From contig CM076192.1 of the NCBI GenBank assembly GCA_038277395.1, forward strand, positions 47,433,356 through 47,497,355: a stretch of DNA of 64,000 nt, given 5' to 3'. A program made the translations under genes and the position numbers. Numbering within the stretch: the stretch's first letter is position 1; the number at the start of each line of letters is the position of its first letter. Below the pieces are notes generated by a model. That model ran no database searches and was not told the DNA's origin. It worked only from the letters and a program-made list of their open reading frames with translations. Origin of the DNA: Dryocosmus kuriphilus (lineage: Eukaryota > Arthropoda > Insecta > Hymenoptera > Cynipidae). This document shows positions 41,802 to 52,401 of the stretch, one piece after another.

Positions 41802-42780
41802 TCTCCGTCTTTTTCTATCTACCTTTATCAATCGCTTCCTCCTCGAACATATTTTTTTCTCGTATCAATTTGACGCCTCCCTCAATTTCTCCTTTTTACT
41901 CTTCTCCCTCCTACTTATATATATGCATGCATTACACAGTACATTGTCTGTGGCCGTGTGGTTATGAGGTGGAGTGATGGAAGAACTAGGCAATATTAAA
42001 AAGAAAAAAAAAAAAAAAAAACAAATTAAATAAAAATTTTTAAATCTCTTTTTTCCTGACATCTTAACAGTTACGTTGCGTGGGCTAATACTTATTCTGT
42101 TTGTAAATTTAATTTATAGTTAAAAAAGCGAGCTTCAAATTTAAACGGTATTTGCTTTAGTCTCATAATTATAGAAAAAATTGTAATTCAATTTTGTTGT
42201 TCAAATTTCAAAAAATACTGTTATTCATCTCCTTAGAACGAATTAATACGCTTATACGAGCCCTACATAATTTAATGAATGAGTTGTCTCTGTTACTATT
42301 TGAGATTAATCGACTATTGTAAGGGATGCCAGGGGATGGGTATTGTTTTAATTTAATTTATTAAAATATTCAAATTGTTTCAATTTAAGGAATTCAAATT
42401 CTATTCCTAACGTTCTCCTTTGTTTTATTTTCATTATCTTGCATTTTAAAAAAAAATTATTTAGTGACAAGCTACGTGAATTTGTTAATTTATCAATCAT
42501 CACCATGGGAACGATGGAAGTGTTTAGAAAGAAAATTTTTGTTTTTTTTCTGGTTGGTGAGTCTATAAAAGACGTGACTGAAAGATCGGGAGTCTCTTTC
42601 CATCCTGGCATCTCGAATAGGTAAGTTCCTTTTTTTTCATAGCGTTTTGTCAAAGTAACCTACTCGTTTTATTTCTCTTTATATTGATTTTAATTTCGAT
42701 GTTTAAAATTTTTAATTCAAAAAATTATTGTAAATAAATAATAAATATAATATAAATATATTTTCCCAGTTGTGTTTTTA
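41385..42780. mobile_element. 1.4-kb insertion inside the LTR
   Basis: It starts TGTAACGGATAGG, ends TGTGTTTTTA and is flanked by TCGCT on both sides (41380-41384 and 42781-42785), present once in the other LTR. No terminal repeats or transposase are seen. The inside has (TC)n at 41766-41800, a TATAAAAG at 42564-42571 and a donor-like AG|GTAAGT at 42619-42626. The class is unknown. Confidence 0.7.
42564..42571 (+). promoter_or_regulatory. TATA box candidate inside the LTR insertion
   Basis: A perfect TATAAAAG, 50 bp before a consensus donor GTAAGT (42621). It would fit a short 5' exon. No downstream coding sequence is recognised, so this may be chance in AT-rich DNA. Confidence 0.25.
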
Positions 42781-43014
42781 TCGCTCTTTGATTTATTACT
42801 TTCCAAATAAATCGCTTTAAGGATTTTCCAGATTTCTAAATTCTATTCTGCTACTCTAAGATTTCTAAATTTCCTAAATTATATTCTACAACGCTACATC
42901 ACCCCCTTACCAGTGATAAAGTTATGGGGAGATTAAATAGTATGTGTACACGCTGTTAGAAGTATGTTACATCAGTTTTCTTATAACATTATTATATTTT
43001 TTTTTAACACAAGG

Positions 43015-44010
43015 TTATAATATTCCCGCTTGAAATTGTTCGGGGAATCGCACTTTTCTACAGGACTGTCTAGAATGACGGTTTTCTTCTCTTTTCTCTT
43101 GGGACTGTTGGGCATATTTCTCTTTCTCTTCTTTGTCGTCGGACGTATTTTCTTTATTTAAGGTATTCTCATTTTGTATCGTTTCTTCTGCTACCATGAA
43201 AGCGGGTTTCAAGCGGTCAATCGAAACTGTCGTATTCTTACCTCTTATCTGGACGGTGTATGTTTTGTTAGATCGTTCGATAACTGGAAATGGTCCGTCA
43301 TACGTAAGTTCAAGTGGACCACGTACTGCGTCATTTCTAATGAAAACGAAATGTGAAGATGACAATTCTTTGAATATAAATATCTTTCTCTTTCTCTGCC
43401 TTGTTCCTGGAGTAGGTTTTATACGGTGCATTTTTTTGCGAAGGTCTTTCAAGAAGTTAGAATTGCTTTCCCTGTTTGTCGATTGGAAAAATTTTCCAGG
43501 TAGTCGGATTGTTGTGCCATAAACTAACTCTGCTGAGCTCGCCTTCAAATCTTCCTTAATTGCCTTCCAAATACCTAAAAGAACTATTGGTAATGCTTCT
43601 ACCCATCCTTCGGTCTCATGGCACTTTATTGCTGCTTTCAGACGTCGGTGTAACCTTTCGACCATACTATTTGCTGAGGGGTGGTAAGCTGTGATACGCA
43701 GATGGCTGGACCCGGTAATTTGAGCTAATTCCTTAAACAGATTTGACTCAAATTGTCGTCCTTGATCGATTGTGATTCTTAAAGATACTCCATAACGTGC
43801 TATCCACTCTTTAACAAAAGCTCGTGCAATCGTTACTACCTCATGTCGGTCACTGGGGTAGCTTCGGGCCAGCGGGTGAAACGATCTACTGCTGTTACAC
43901 AATACCTAAACCCCATGGAGTAGGGTAATGGGCCTACAATATCCAGGTGCACATGCTCGAAGCTACCTCCTGTTTCACTGAAAGTACCTATCGGTGCTGA
44001 TACGTGTCTC
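43015..44010 (-). pseudogene. Integrase of the CsRn1-type element
   Basis: The first Asp block (HLDIVGPLPYSMGFRY) is in another frame at about 43990-43905. The frame 43902-43015 then holds TIDQGRQFES (second Asp), HPSANSMVERLHRR (Glu) and a C-terminal GPF module (YDGPFPVIERSNKTY). One frameshift near 43900 separates the catalytic residues. The C-terminal tail is Glu/Asn-rich. Confidence 0.88.
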
Positions 44011-44011
44011 G

Positions 44012-44722
44012 TTATTTTCGCGCGCTGACAAGGGATGCAACTTTTGGTCCAAGTTTAACTCCGGGATGAGCTAAACCGTGTAGACTGTTGAATATCGCAC
44101 GACGTAGGTTCATAGGGACAAATGGTCGAATAGAATTTGTCCCTATGTCGTAATAAATTTCTACTCCGAGATCTGGAAAATTAATTTTCTTCAATCTCAA
44201 AGCGCTTTTTTTAGATTCTAAAATATTTTGCAGCTCGTTGTCAGTTTTGTGTGCTTCCGCGACGCATTTATAGTTTACAGTCTTGATACTCTCAATTCTT
44301 GATAATGCGTCCGCTACGACGTTCTTTACCCCGCTAATATGCTGAATATTTGTTGTAAATTGAGAGGTATAATCTAAATACCGAAATTGACGCGGTGAAC
44401 ATTTGTTTAAATCTTGTTGGAACGCGAAAGTTAATGGTTTTTGGTCCGTGAACAAAATAAAATTACGACCTTCGATGAAATATCTAAATCGCTTTACGGC
44501 AGCGTAAGCAGCTAATAATTCGCGATCGTATGCACTGTATTTACGTTGCGCCGCGGTCAATGATTTTGTAAAAAATGCTAATGGCTGCCATGCGTCATTT
44601 ACATATTGTTGGAACATAGCTCCCATTGTAAAATCGGAAGCGTCCACATTAATTGACAGTTGAGCGCCGGCTACAGGATGCGCGAGCATAGTAGCGTTCG
44701 CGAGAGCATTTTTTAAAATCAT
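44012..44722 (-). pseudogene. RNase H and integrase N-terminus of the CsRn1-type element
   Basis: INVDASDFTMGAMFQQ and LFTDQKPLTFAF are the RNase H signatures, and VKNVVADALSR closes the domain. HGLAHPGVK is the start of the integrase zinc finger. It is joined to the RT by a frameshift near 44690. Confidence 0.9.
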
Positions 44723-45485
44723 TGAACGCGCGCTCTAGATTCTCGTTCCAAGTAATTGGTGCATTATTTTTTTTAGATCCGCTCAGTTGTTCATTTAGTG
44801 GGTGTTGGATTCGTGCGGCATCGAGTATAAATCGTCGGTAAAAATTAATTGACCCTAAAAATTGTCTTAAACTTTTTACAGTGGTCGGCTTCGGAAATTG
44901 CAAAAAGGCCTCGATGCGTTCAGAATCCGGTCGAATACCTCGACTGTCGACAATGTAACCTAAAAATTGTACTTCGCTCGCACCAAAAACGCATTTCCCG
45001 GTTTTTATTACTATACCATATTTGTTCAACTGCTCAAATAATATTCCTAAATGTTTTTCGTGTTCTACATGGTCTTTAGAAGCTACGAGTATATCATCGA
45101 TGTATGCATAACAAAAATCTAACTCTCTTAATATTTGGTCGATGAAACGTTAAAAAGTTTGTGCTGCATTGGATAGACCGAAAGGAGTGTACAAAAATTC
45201 AAACAAGACAAAGGGCGTTATTATCGCTGTTTTTTCTATATCTTCGGGTGCTATTGGTATTTGATTGTAGGCTCTTACCAAATCTATCGTGGAAAATACT
45301 TTACTGCCGTGAAGAGTTCTGTTGAAATCTTCGATGTGCGGAACGGGGTACCTGTCAGGTACTGTACGTACGTTGAGTGCGCGGTAATCACCGCAGGGTC
45401 GTACTCCGTTGTCTTTCTTTGGTGCCAAATGTAGAGGTGAAGCCCACGGGCTTTTCGACGGTTGAATAATTCCTTGTTGCATCAT
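44649..45485 (-). pseudogene. Reverse transcriptase of the CsRn1-type element
   Basis: N-terminal part 45485-45150 with IIQPSKSPWASPLHLAPKK, STIDLVRAYNQIP (first Asp) and TPFGLSNAAQTF. A TAA follows directly, then CYAYIDDILVASKDH with the catalytic YIDD near 45100 in the same frame. Thumb at 45029-44649 (KCVFGASEVQFLGY). One stop and the downstream shift inactivate it. Confidence 0.9.
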
Positions 45486-45506
45486 CAGGTCGAATTCGGT
45501 TTTTGC

Positions 45507-46082
45507 TTACTTAAAGTGATCAGGTGCGAGTCGTCTAGGTCTACAAAACTCTGGGGATCCCGGTGTGGTTTGAATGAAATGTTGAACATCGTGTTTGATA
45601 GGTCCTTTTCCGAAAACAGCTGGTCTTGACACATCGGGAAATTCAGAAAGAATTCGGTGATAATTTGTTGTACCAACGATTGTTTTAATTGATACGTATT
45701 TTTCTGATGCTAGATGGCCTTGTGCTGTTAATCCCGTTTCTGAATCAATGAGGCGTCTGTTTTTTGGATCCACGAGAAGACCATACCAAACCAGGAAATC
45801 GATGCCAATGATAGGCGTATCCACGTCCGCTACTATCATTCGCCACTTAAAACTGCGTCTCAGCGATAAATCGAGATCGACGGCTACCGTACCATAACTT
45901 GCAATCTTCGAACTGTTTGCTGCGTAAAGTTCATATTCACATTTACGTAACTGACCACTTACGCGTTTTCGAGGAAAAACACAGACTTCGACTCCAGTCT
46001 CAATTAAGAAAGCAGCTTTACTTAATTTGACGGTAACGAAAAGGCGACGAGTTCTGGCACCATCGTTGAGCGCCGCGATCAA
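45507..46082 (-). pseudogene. Protease region of the CsRn1-type element, catalytic Asp lost
   Basis: The active-site segment reads FLIETGVEVCVFPRK, with Glu where the family has Asp-Thr/Ser-Gly. The following block (WRMIVADVDTPIIGIDFL) is intact. The Asp-to-Glu change alone should abolish activity. The frame leads into the pol linker. Confidence 0.85.
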
Positions 46083-46195
46083 TCATGGTTCTCGTCGTTT
46101 CCCGAGTTCCAGATGCATGGTTGGCGACACTTTGTTGATCTCTTTCCGAATTTTTTGTGGTACCAGCACTTACCGTCGTCCTCTTCTTGGAAAGG

Positions 46196-46877
46196 CTAGC
46201 GAGATGGAGAGTGGTATCTTCCCCGAGATGGAGACCGATATCTTCCTCGGGATGGTGACTGATATCTTCCCCTTGATTGGTTAAGTTCTTGTTGATGTGT
46301 TTTGTTCATGGCACTGATTTCCACCCTCAGCTTTTGTATTTCCTCGCGTAATTCTGCGACCTCACTGTTTTGGGGAACTGCTGCAATTTTTCCTTTCCCC
46401 GGGCTGATTTCATGGATACGATCTGGAAACTCTGCGATCTCCGCTGCTGATTTTGCAGTCATCGGTGCCAAAATATGCTGTGTTGTCACTGGTAATCGAT
46501 TCATCCACAAATTTCTTACAAAATCGTCATTGATATCTGCGCCACCAAGTGTCTTCAAATGTCGAAGAAATTGTGATGGTGTGCGATCGCCGATTTCCTC
46601 ATTTTCCAGTAACTTTCACGGCTTCGTACTGATTTTTTTCTGGAGGATTCTCGAGTATATCCTCGATTTCTTCGACATACTTTGCTTCTAAGTTCGCGAC
46701 CACGTAATTGAATTTCGTTAAGTCACTTTTTATCCCGGAAACTGCGAATTGTGCTTCCAGCTGTTTGAACCACAGTGATATTTTGTCCGGCCAAAATACA
46801 GGCATCCGAAACGCGACGACGTTTGTGCTCACTGGTCCGTTCTTTTCGGAACATGTGTCTTCCTGATCATCTGTCAT
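46196..46877 (-). pseudogene. Gag of the CsRn1-type element
   Basis: Two frames (46877-46599 and 46558-46196). The capsid start VAFRMPVFWPDKISLWFKQLEAQFAVSGI is typical of insect CsRn1-like gags, as is WMNRLPVTTQHIL. It ends in a repeat of the type SRGRYxSP (four copies). A frameshift lies near 46580. No CCHC knuckle is readable. Confidence 0.85.
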
Positions 46878-46978
46878 TTTTCGCGCTCACTGTTCACTTT
46901 ATTCACTACTCACTGTTCGCACTTCGTTGGCTAACTTTCACTGTCACTTACACTGTTCACTGTTCGCACTTCATACCG

Positions 46979-46998
46979 ATCACGTCGGGGGATCACCA
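46979..46998 (-). promoter_or_regulatory. Primer binding site, tRNA-Trp type
   Basis: On the minus strand TGGTGATCCCCCGACGTGAT begins three bases after the LTR. The complement of tRNA-Trp is TGGTGACCCCGACGTGAT, so there is one substitution and one extra C. A tRNA-Trp primer marks the CsRn1 clade. Confidence 0.8.
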
Positions 46999-47001
46999 TT
47001 T

Positions 47002-47421
47002 TGTAGTGTTCTTCCATTTATATATGAAGAGAACGCGTGAATAAATGAATTGGTAAACCAGGAATTATTAATTACGAGCAAAATTATATTTTATTAATTC
47101 TTTAATACATGAGTTCCCTTCAGGGCGATCTGGTCAGAACGAAGGATGGACTCAGACTAACCTGGGTCCCCTGTCGGCTTCCAGACACATAGAATAATAC
47201 AAAAATGTGTTTAGGTCCAAATTTAGATAGCTATCGGCCTAGAGTAGTAAACGCAGTAGACAGGCTGTGTACCTATTATCGCCAGCCGTCTTAAGAACAT
47301 ACCTCGCTCTTTGATTTATTACTTTCCAAATAAATCGCTTCAAGGATTTTCCGGATTTCTAAATTCTATTCTGCTACGCTAAGATTTCTAAATTTCCTAA
47401 ATTATATTCTACAACGCTCCA
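47002..47421 (-). repeat. 5' LTR (right) of the CsRn1-type element
   Basis: 420 bp from TGTAGTGTTC to GCTCCA. It shows the LTR without the insertion seen in the left copy. Confidence 0.9.
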
Positions 47422-47425
47422 TATG

Positions 47426-47790
47426 TTTATAACAAATATACTTGTGACTCTATAAATATATAATTTGAAAACTTAGGGAAAGTTCATTATTTCTTTATAA
47501 TAAATAATGGATTTTTGAATTTGGAAATAAGTATTTTCGCAAAGTTGGTAGATTGATTTATTTATTCATAAATGATAAGAAAATTGTGAATTTATAAATA
47601 AATAATTAAAAAGGTTGGTGAATTTATTTATTTATGAATGAAAGTGACTTGTAAAGTTAGCAATAAATAATTATGTGTCTAAGGTTACTAAATTTATGCA
47701 TTTATTATAAATGACTTGTGAACTTATAGTGAAGAACTTTATAGATAATCATTTATCTTTGCATTTCTGCATAAATAATTTTAGGATGCA
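47426..47790. repeat. AT-rich tandem repeat (right part)
   Basis: Continuation of the array at 40681-41078, with GTGACTTGTAAAG, AATAAATAATTAT and TTTATTTATTTATxAAT words. Confidence 0.65.
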
Positions 47791-47917
47791 TTTTTATGAC
47801 GAAATTTGTTAGTTTTTATTTTATATTCCGATATGTAGATAATATCTTTACCGCCTCGTGAACGCGCTGCTAAATCGAGTTCTCCTGCCCCTCCTTCCTT
47901 ATCCCCCATCAATGTCT

Positions 47918-48640
47918 GTCCTCTAGTTATCAAAGAAGTTAGAAGTGTTTTATAGCTTCGTTTCGCATCGGGTTATTAAATTCACTTCAGAATTATAAAT
48001 CTTATTTTCTTTACATTGACAGTACATCGCGTTTTTTTATTTACTGTCTGTGCTGTGTCTACAAAATATCATTTAGATCGTCTGTTTGGTACTCGTCATC
48101 TCTCTCGGCATTTGTCACAGCTCGCTGTTCGTTTCAACGTTTTAGGAAATGAATATTTTCTATCAAAATATTCATCTTCTCATAAAAAACGCGAGTTATT
48201 TTTCATAATATATATATTCCAGAATTACATCAGACCCCGAATACTTGGTGAGTTTTCTTTATTTATCTTACGATATACTTCCGAAAATAAATATGGGAAC
48301 AGGGCCGTGTTTATAATGGGGGGCCGTCAAAAAAATGTCTAAGTTCGCTTTATCCAACGCCCTTAAACGCGTTTTTCTCGAAACAACGTTTATTTCACGT
48401 GAGCCAGTCATGAGCAGCTTTACTCACCGCACATCGCTTCTTTTTTTGCCCCTCGGGAGAATGACTATAACTCGGTTGTTTATCACTATTTTGCCATGAA
48501 AAAATTACTGTAACTTCTTGACATACGTGTTAATTTACCAGAGAAACATTGATAATAGAATATATAATAGTGTCTTCAAAAAAAATCGTAAAGGAAGCGT
48601 TTTTTTGCTTCTGTGTATGTGTATGTACCCCCTTAATCGA
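47918..48640 (-). repeat. Inverted repeat, right copy
   Basis: Complement of 34215-34830, best over 47918-48372. The two copies point toward each other across 13 kb. They are either the long terminal inverted repeats of one DNA element carrying the THAP gene, later filled by LINE B and the CsRn1-type element, or two independent insertions. Confidence 0.85.
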
Positions 48641-48886
48641 GGCGAAACACTAGAAATATAAAAGAACGTGAGACCATAAGCGAAAATAGAAGTAAAAGTT
48701 TTGAAATAAGGAACGCGCAAAAATGTACAGAATTGTATAAAAATTCAGCAAAGGGACAATCGAAGGGCGAAGATATAGTTTTGCAGTACTAATAAAGTTA
48801 AAGTATAATCGGTAAAGTGGAACCTAAAAGGAAGAATAATATTCATTTCGGGCGTAATTATATTTCGAGTCACCATGCGAGACGAG
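48641..48886. other. Unclassified sequence, no gene seen
   Basis: Short A-rich stretch before the third LTR element. Confidence 0.4.
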
Positions 48887-48890
48887 ACGT
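48887..48890. repeat. Target site duplication ACGT (left) of the errantivirus-like element
   Basis: ACGT directly left of the 3' LTR, and again at 56338-56341 directly right of the 5' LTR. Confidence 0.88.
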
Positions 48891-48966
48891 TGTGACGGGG
48901 TCAAGAAAAGATTTAACTATAGCCCTTTTATCATATCTAATTGCGTGGGCGTATGCCACTGTTACA
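48891..48966 (-). repeat. 3' LTR (left), internally deleted, 76 bp
   Basis: Keeps both ends of the 183-bp right LTR but lacks about 107 bp between GATTTAAC and TAGCCCTTTT. A two-base microhomology (TA) lies at the junction. The polypurine tract (AAGGGGGG, minus) follows at 48967. Confidence 0.88.
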
Positions 48967-49199
48967 CCCCCCTTGATAGATAGCGTTTAGTCCCTAAATC
49001 CTTCTAATAAAATGTAACCTTTTTATTTTTCATTTGAAGAGATGTTTCTTTTACTGGAGGGGTGTTAGAGTAAATGACAGTTGCGCAGGTGCATTATGTA
49101 CATTGGTCTTAACGCAGAATACACAAATCCTTTTGGGAATACATTTTGATATTAATTCCCAGCATCCGCATTTATAAGATGTATATAGCGTAATTAATA

Positions 49200-50209
49200 T
49201 TATACTAGCATATCCAAATATCTTAACCATTCGAAGGCTTTTTCTGACAATATTGAAAACCGGTGGTGACTCCCTATTTTACTTAACAAACTCTCAGTAT
49301 CATCTAAACTCAGCCTCATTTGTTTAAGTACGTCAATGTTTACTTCTCTAGGTAGAGTAATTAAATGGTCTTACAGTATATCTAATGAATTTTTATCGTA
49401 GGGTACATTATATGTTTTATTGTTTATGAAATATTTTTTATACTCTATGTTTCTTTCTAGCTATAATTGTGCATTATCTGTCAGTATTGTACAGCCTGGT
49501 CCTTGGACCAGAGTCTTTTCAGTTAGCTTTACTGTGGTTAGTGAGTTCTCGCATACAGATCTAAGCTATGTCTACGCGTAGTTAATATTATGTATCCTTT
49601 GTTAGTTAAAATATAACTTTCGCTGTGTAATTTAGAAGGTGAGAAGATACATTTGGCTTCCTCTTGTGATTATTTAATTATGCTAGCGTCGCAGTTTTCC
49701 GTGTCTATTATCCTATAATCTGTTTGGTTTCGATGGCAAATTTTTTGTTGAGCTAAGTCTTTACATTTATTTAGTGTGTCTTTGTCAGTAGATACATATC
49801 CAGTTTTGGTTTGGAATATAAACTCGTGTTCTGGAAGGAGGGCAAGGTGGGTATTTTGTATTTTTTGTGGAATAGGGATTACATGGTTGATAACGTACTC
49901 TTCTTTTTCTAATATAGGTATCTTGATGACATATACGAGGAATCTTTTGACAATGGCTACGTTGACTTCGCTGATGTTGATAATATGCTAATAATTCTCG
50001 GGGTTGGCGTCAAAGTGATACCTAGTTCCATGTACTGTCTCGAATCCACGAATGGTGTCCGTTAGCATTTTTGGTGTTAATATCTGAGGGTGCACAATTT
50101 CATGCTTTCCGCTATTTATTGCTGTTAATAATGTATTAATATCCTCTGCTAGTTCCTCTATCAAAATTTCGCACGTTAGAATCTTTGTTGTAATGAATAA
50201 ATTCTTCAT
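49200..50209 (-). pseudogene. Env-like remnant (C-terminal part)
   Basis: After the integrase end, a minus frame gives DINTLLTAINSGKHEIVHPQ, the ectodomain signature of insect errantivirus/F-type envelope proteins. Further pieces follow down to about 49200 (VIKIPILEKEEY near 49900, cysteine-bearing HLALLPEHEF onward). The N-terminal surface subunit is not readable. Several stops interrupt the rest. It cannot make a functional envelope. Confidence 0.65.
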
Positions 50210-50214
50210 TGTAT

Positions 50215-51005
50215 AAAAAATAAGGCAAAATCTGGTTGGCGTGCATTCTCGTTCTTTCGTTATTAAACAATATTATGTAGTTATTATTATATAGTTTTTC
50301 TATTATAGTTGCGGGTCCTTTCCAACTTGCAGAGAGTTTGTTGGTCGCATTGTGATTGATAAGCTTGATCAGGTCTCCTGGTTCATAGATAGATTATGGT
50401 AACACTATCTTGGAATCTTGGTATCGTTTGTATATCTCTTTTTGAAGATGTAGCTTTTCCTTTTCTTTCTGCAGATACTGCTCGTGCTGCTCTTCTTGCT
50501 TAATGGTGTTGTAAGCGAGAGTAATTATCTTTAATGCCTGGTCCCACTTGGTTCGTGTGTCTTGCATACAAGTTCTCATAAGATTTTTTAGCACAGAGTG
50601 AGCCCTTTCTAAGCTACCGTTACTTTGTGGGTGATAAGTGGTTGTTTTCACGTGCTTTATTCTAAACAGGTTGTCGAAATTCTGAACTAGTTCGGAAACA
50701 AAGTTTGCTCCTTAGTCTGTCAAGATAGATTTCGGGGCTCCGAATATATAAATGAAATGATCGAAGAGTCCTTCGATAATGGATTCGGCCCTAGCAACTT
50801 CCAGTGGTATCAGCATTAGATATTTACTCAGTTGGTCCTGTACACTGAGTATATATTCGTCCCCATTTTTTGTGATAGGAAGAGGCCCGAAAATGTCCAT
50901 TGCCACTTTGTCGTTGAGATTAACAGGTGTATCTGGTATAATAGCTTCGGCTTGCCTTTTGATTCGAGTGGTTTTTTGAAGTCGGCATATGGGGCACTTC
51001 TTCAC
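50215..51005 (-). pseudogene. Integrase core and C-terminus (errantivirus-like)
   Basis: CPICRLQKT (zinc finger end), VAMDIFGPLPITKNGDEY (first Asp), then APKSILTD where the second Asp block begins. A stop follows, and TTYHPQSNGSLERAHS carries the Glu in another piece (50651-50394). The GPF-type end (WKGPATIIEKL) lies near 50320. Stops near 50710 and 50390. Confidence 0.85.
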
Positions 51006-51035
51006 GTGGCTGCAAATATCATTTTCCTTGTTTTT

Positions 51036-51584
51036 TCATTCCCCCAACCATCTTGCTTTATCTATAGTCTTATTATCAACAAAGTGTTGGTTAGAAATAG
51101 AGCCATGCACTTCTTTTAATATTTCGAGTTCCTCTTGTTGAGTCAGTTCGCTTAGTGGTGAGAAAGAGTAGTAGATATTTAAGTATTTTTCATATTTTCG
51201 GCTAAAGAGGTGGATGAATTGTTCGATCTTAATTTTTTCCAAAGGTGTTATGGTGGGGTCCATAAAGTGTAATGTAGCTATAGTCAATTTCCGATTTCTA
51301 AAGTCTGCTAATATTTCATTAATTCTTGTGAGCCATGTTCTTTCGTCGCAGACCGGCAGGATTTCTAAATTCTGATCGTTCGAGGGTCGTTTCTGTATTT
51401 TTCTCCACAGTTTTCCTCCTGCGTTTGGCTTTTTCAGGGAATTGTTATAGCCTCTTTCTTTGAGCCAATTTCGGAATTGCTCATACAATTCGTTATCATA
51501 CTCGGGGGAGGTTTTCTCCCGTTGGTATTGGGTGCGTTCCTTCTCTTTCCGCTTCCTTATTATTTCCTGTAAGCGCCTCCTCAC
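51036..51584 (-). pseudogene. Linker and integrase N-terminus (errantivirus-like)
   Basis: A charged linker (RKRKEKERTQYQREK) followed by LPVCDERTWLTRINEIL, and ILKEVHGSISNQHFVDNKT in the place of the integrase zinc finger (H...H). This layout follows RNase H in errantivirus-like pol proteins. Confidence 0.7.
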
Positions 51585-51660
51585 TGATTATCTTCGGTTT
51601 CTGTTTTTCCTTCACAGGTTGCTTCTCGAAGCTTATCTGATCTGGAGGTGGAGTTGTCAA

Positions 51661-52394
51661 TTATTTTTTGACACCGGAGGCGTCAAAGATCTCTATGTCG
51701 GGTAGTCTGGATTCCAGTTCCTTGAGACTTATCTCGGCATTTTTCACAGCTTCCTGTAAGAGGTCCCTTTTTATTGGAAACAATCTAGAAAGACAGTCAG
51801 CCACCTTGATTTGTTTGCCTTTTATGTGCTCAATTGGCTTGTATGAATATTCTTCCAATCTTAATCTCCAGCGTAATAATCTGGATGAAGGATTCTTCAC
51901 ATTATGAAGCCACTTCAGTGCTTGGTGATCGGTTTGTATTCTGAATTTTCTACCTAAAAGGTACTGTCTCAAGCGTAGCGTGGCCCATACCACGGCAGTA
52001 ACTCTTTTCCTGTGGCAGAGTAATTTTGGTCAGCTCCGTTGAGAGTCCTGGATATGAAGCAACAGGGGTGGACATTCTGACTAAGGAAGGCCCCTAATCT
52101 TACGTTCGAGGCATCCGTGGTCAGCACGAATTCCTTGTTATAGTCAGGGTATTGCAGTACTGGCGCTGTACATAATACGTTCTTGAGTTGATCAGACGCT
52201 AGTTGGTGTTTTGTAGTCGATTTAAACGGATTATCCTTTTTCGTGAGTTCGGTTAAGGATTTAGCTACATGTGAAAAATTTTTTATGAACTTTCGGTAGT
52301 ACCCTGCTAACCCCAAGAAAGATTGAACTTGGTTCACATTGTTAGGTGTTTTAAATTCTTTTACTGCGCTGACTTTATTTTGGTTAGGCTTCAC
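51661..52394 (-). pseudogene. RT connection and RNase H (errantivirus-like)
   Basis: 52394-51969 holds the thumb (VNQVQSFLGLAGYYRKFI) and FVLTTDASNVRLGAFLSQ. After a frameshift near 51990, 51993-51661 gives RIQTDHQALKWLHN and KVADCLSR. These are the usual RNase H signatures. Confidence 0.88.
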
Positions 52395-52401
52395 ACCTTC
52401 G

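Larger units (their letters stand above)
41083..42898 (-). repeat. 3' LTR (left), split by an insertion
   Basis: 41083-41384 plus 42782-42898 together correspond to the right LTR 47002-47421 with roughly 5-10% differences. The last bases are GCTACA here against GCTCCA in the right copy. Confidence 0.9.
41083..47421 (-). mobile_element. CsRn1-type Ty3/Gypsy retrotransposon, degenerate
   Basis: Two LTRs of about 420 bp (the left split by an insertion), TSD TATG and a primer site complementary to tRNA-Trp, which is characteristic of the CsRn1 clade. Gag, protease, RT, RNase H and integrase lie in order on the minus strand, broken by stops and shifts. There is no accessory gene. Confidence 0.9.

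Noticed and set aside
34215..48640. Inverted repeats as LTRs of one retroelement
   Set aside because: They face each other in opposite orientation, whereas LTRs are direct repeats. The LTR elements in between have their own ends and duplications.
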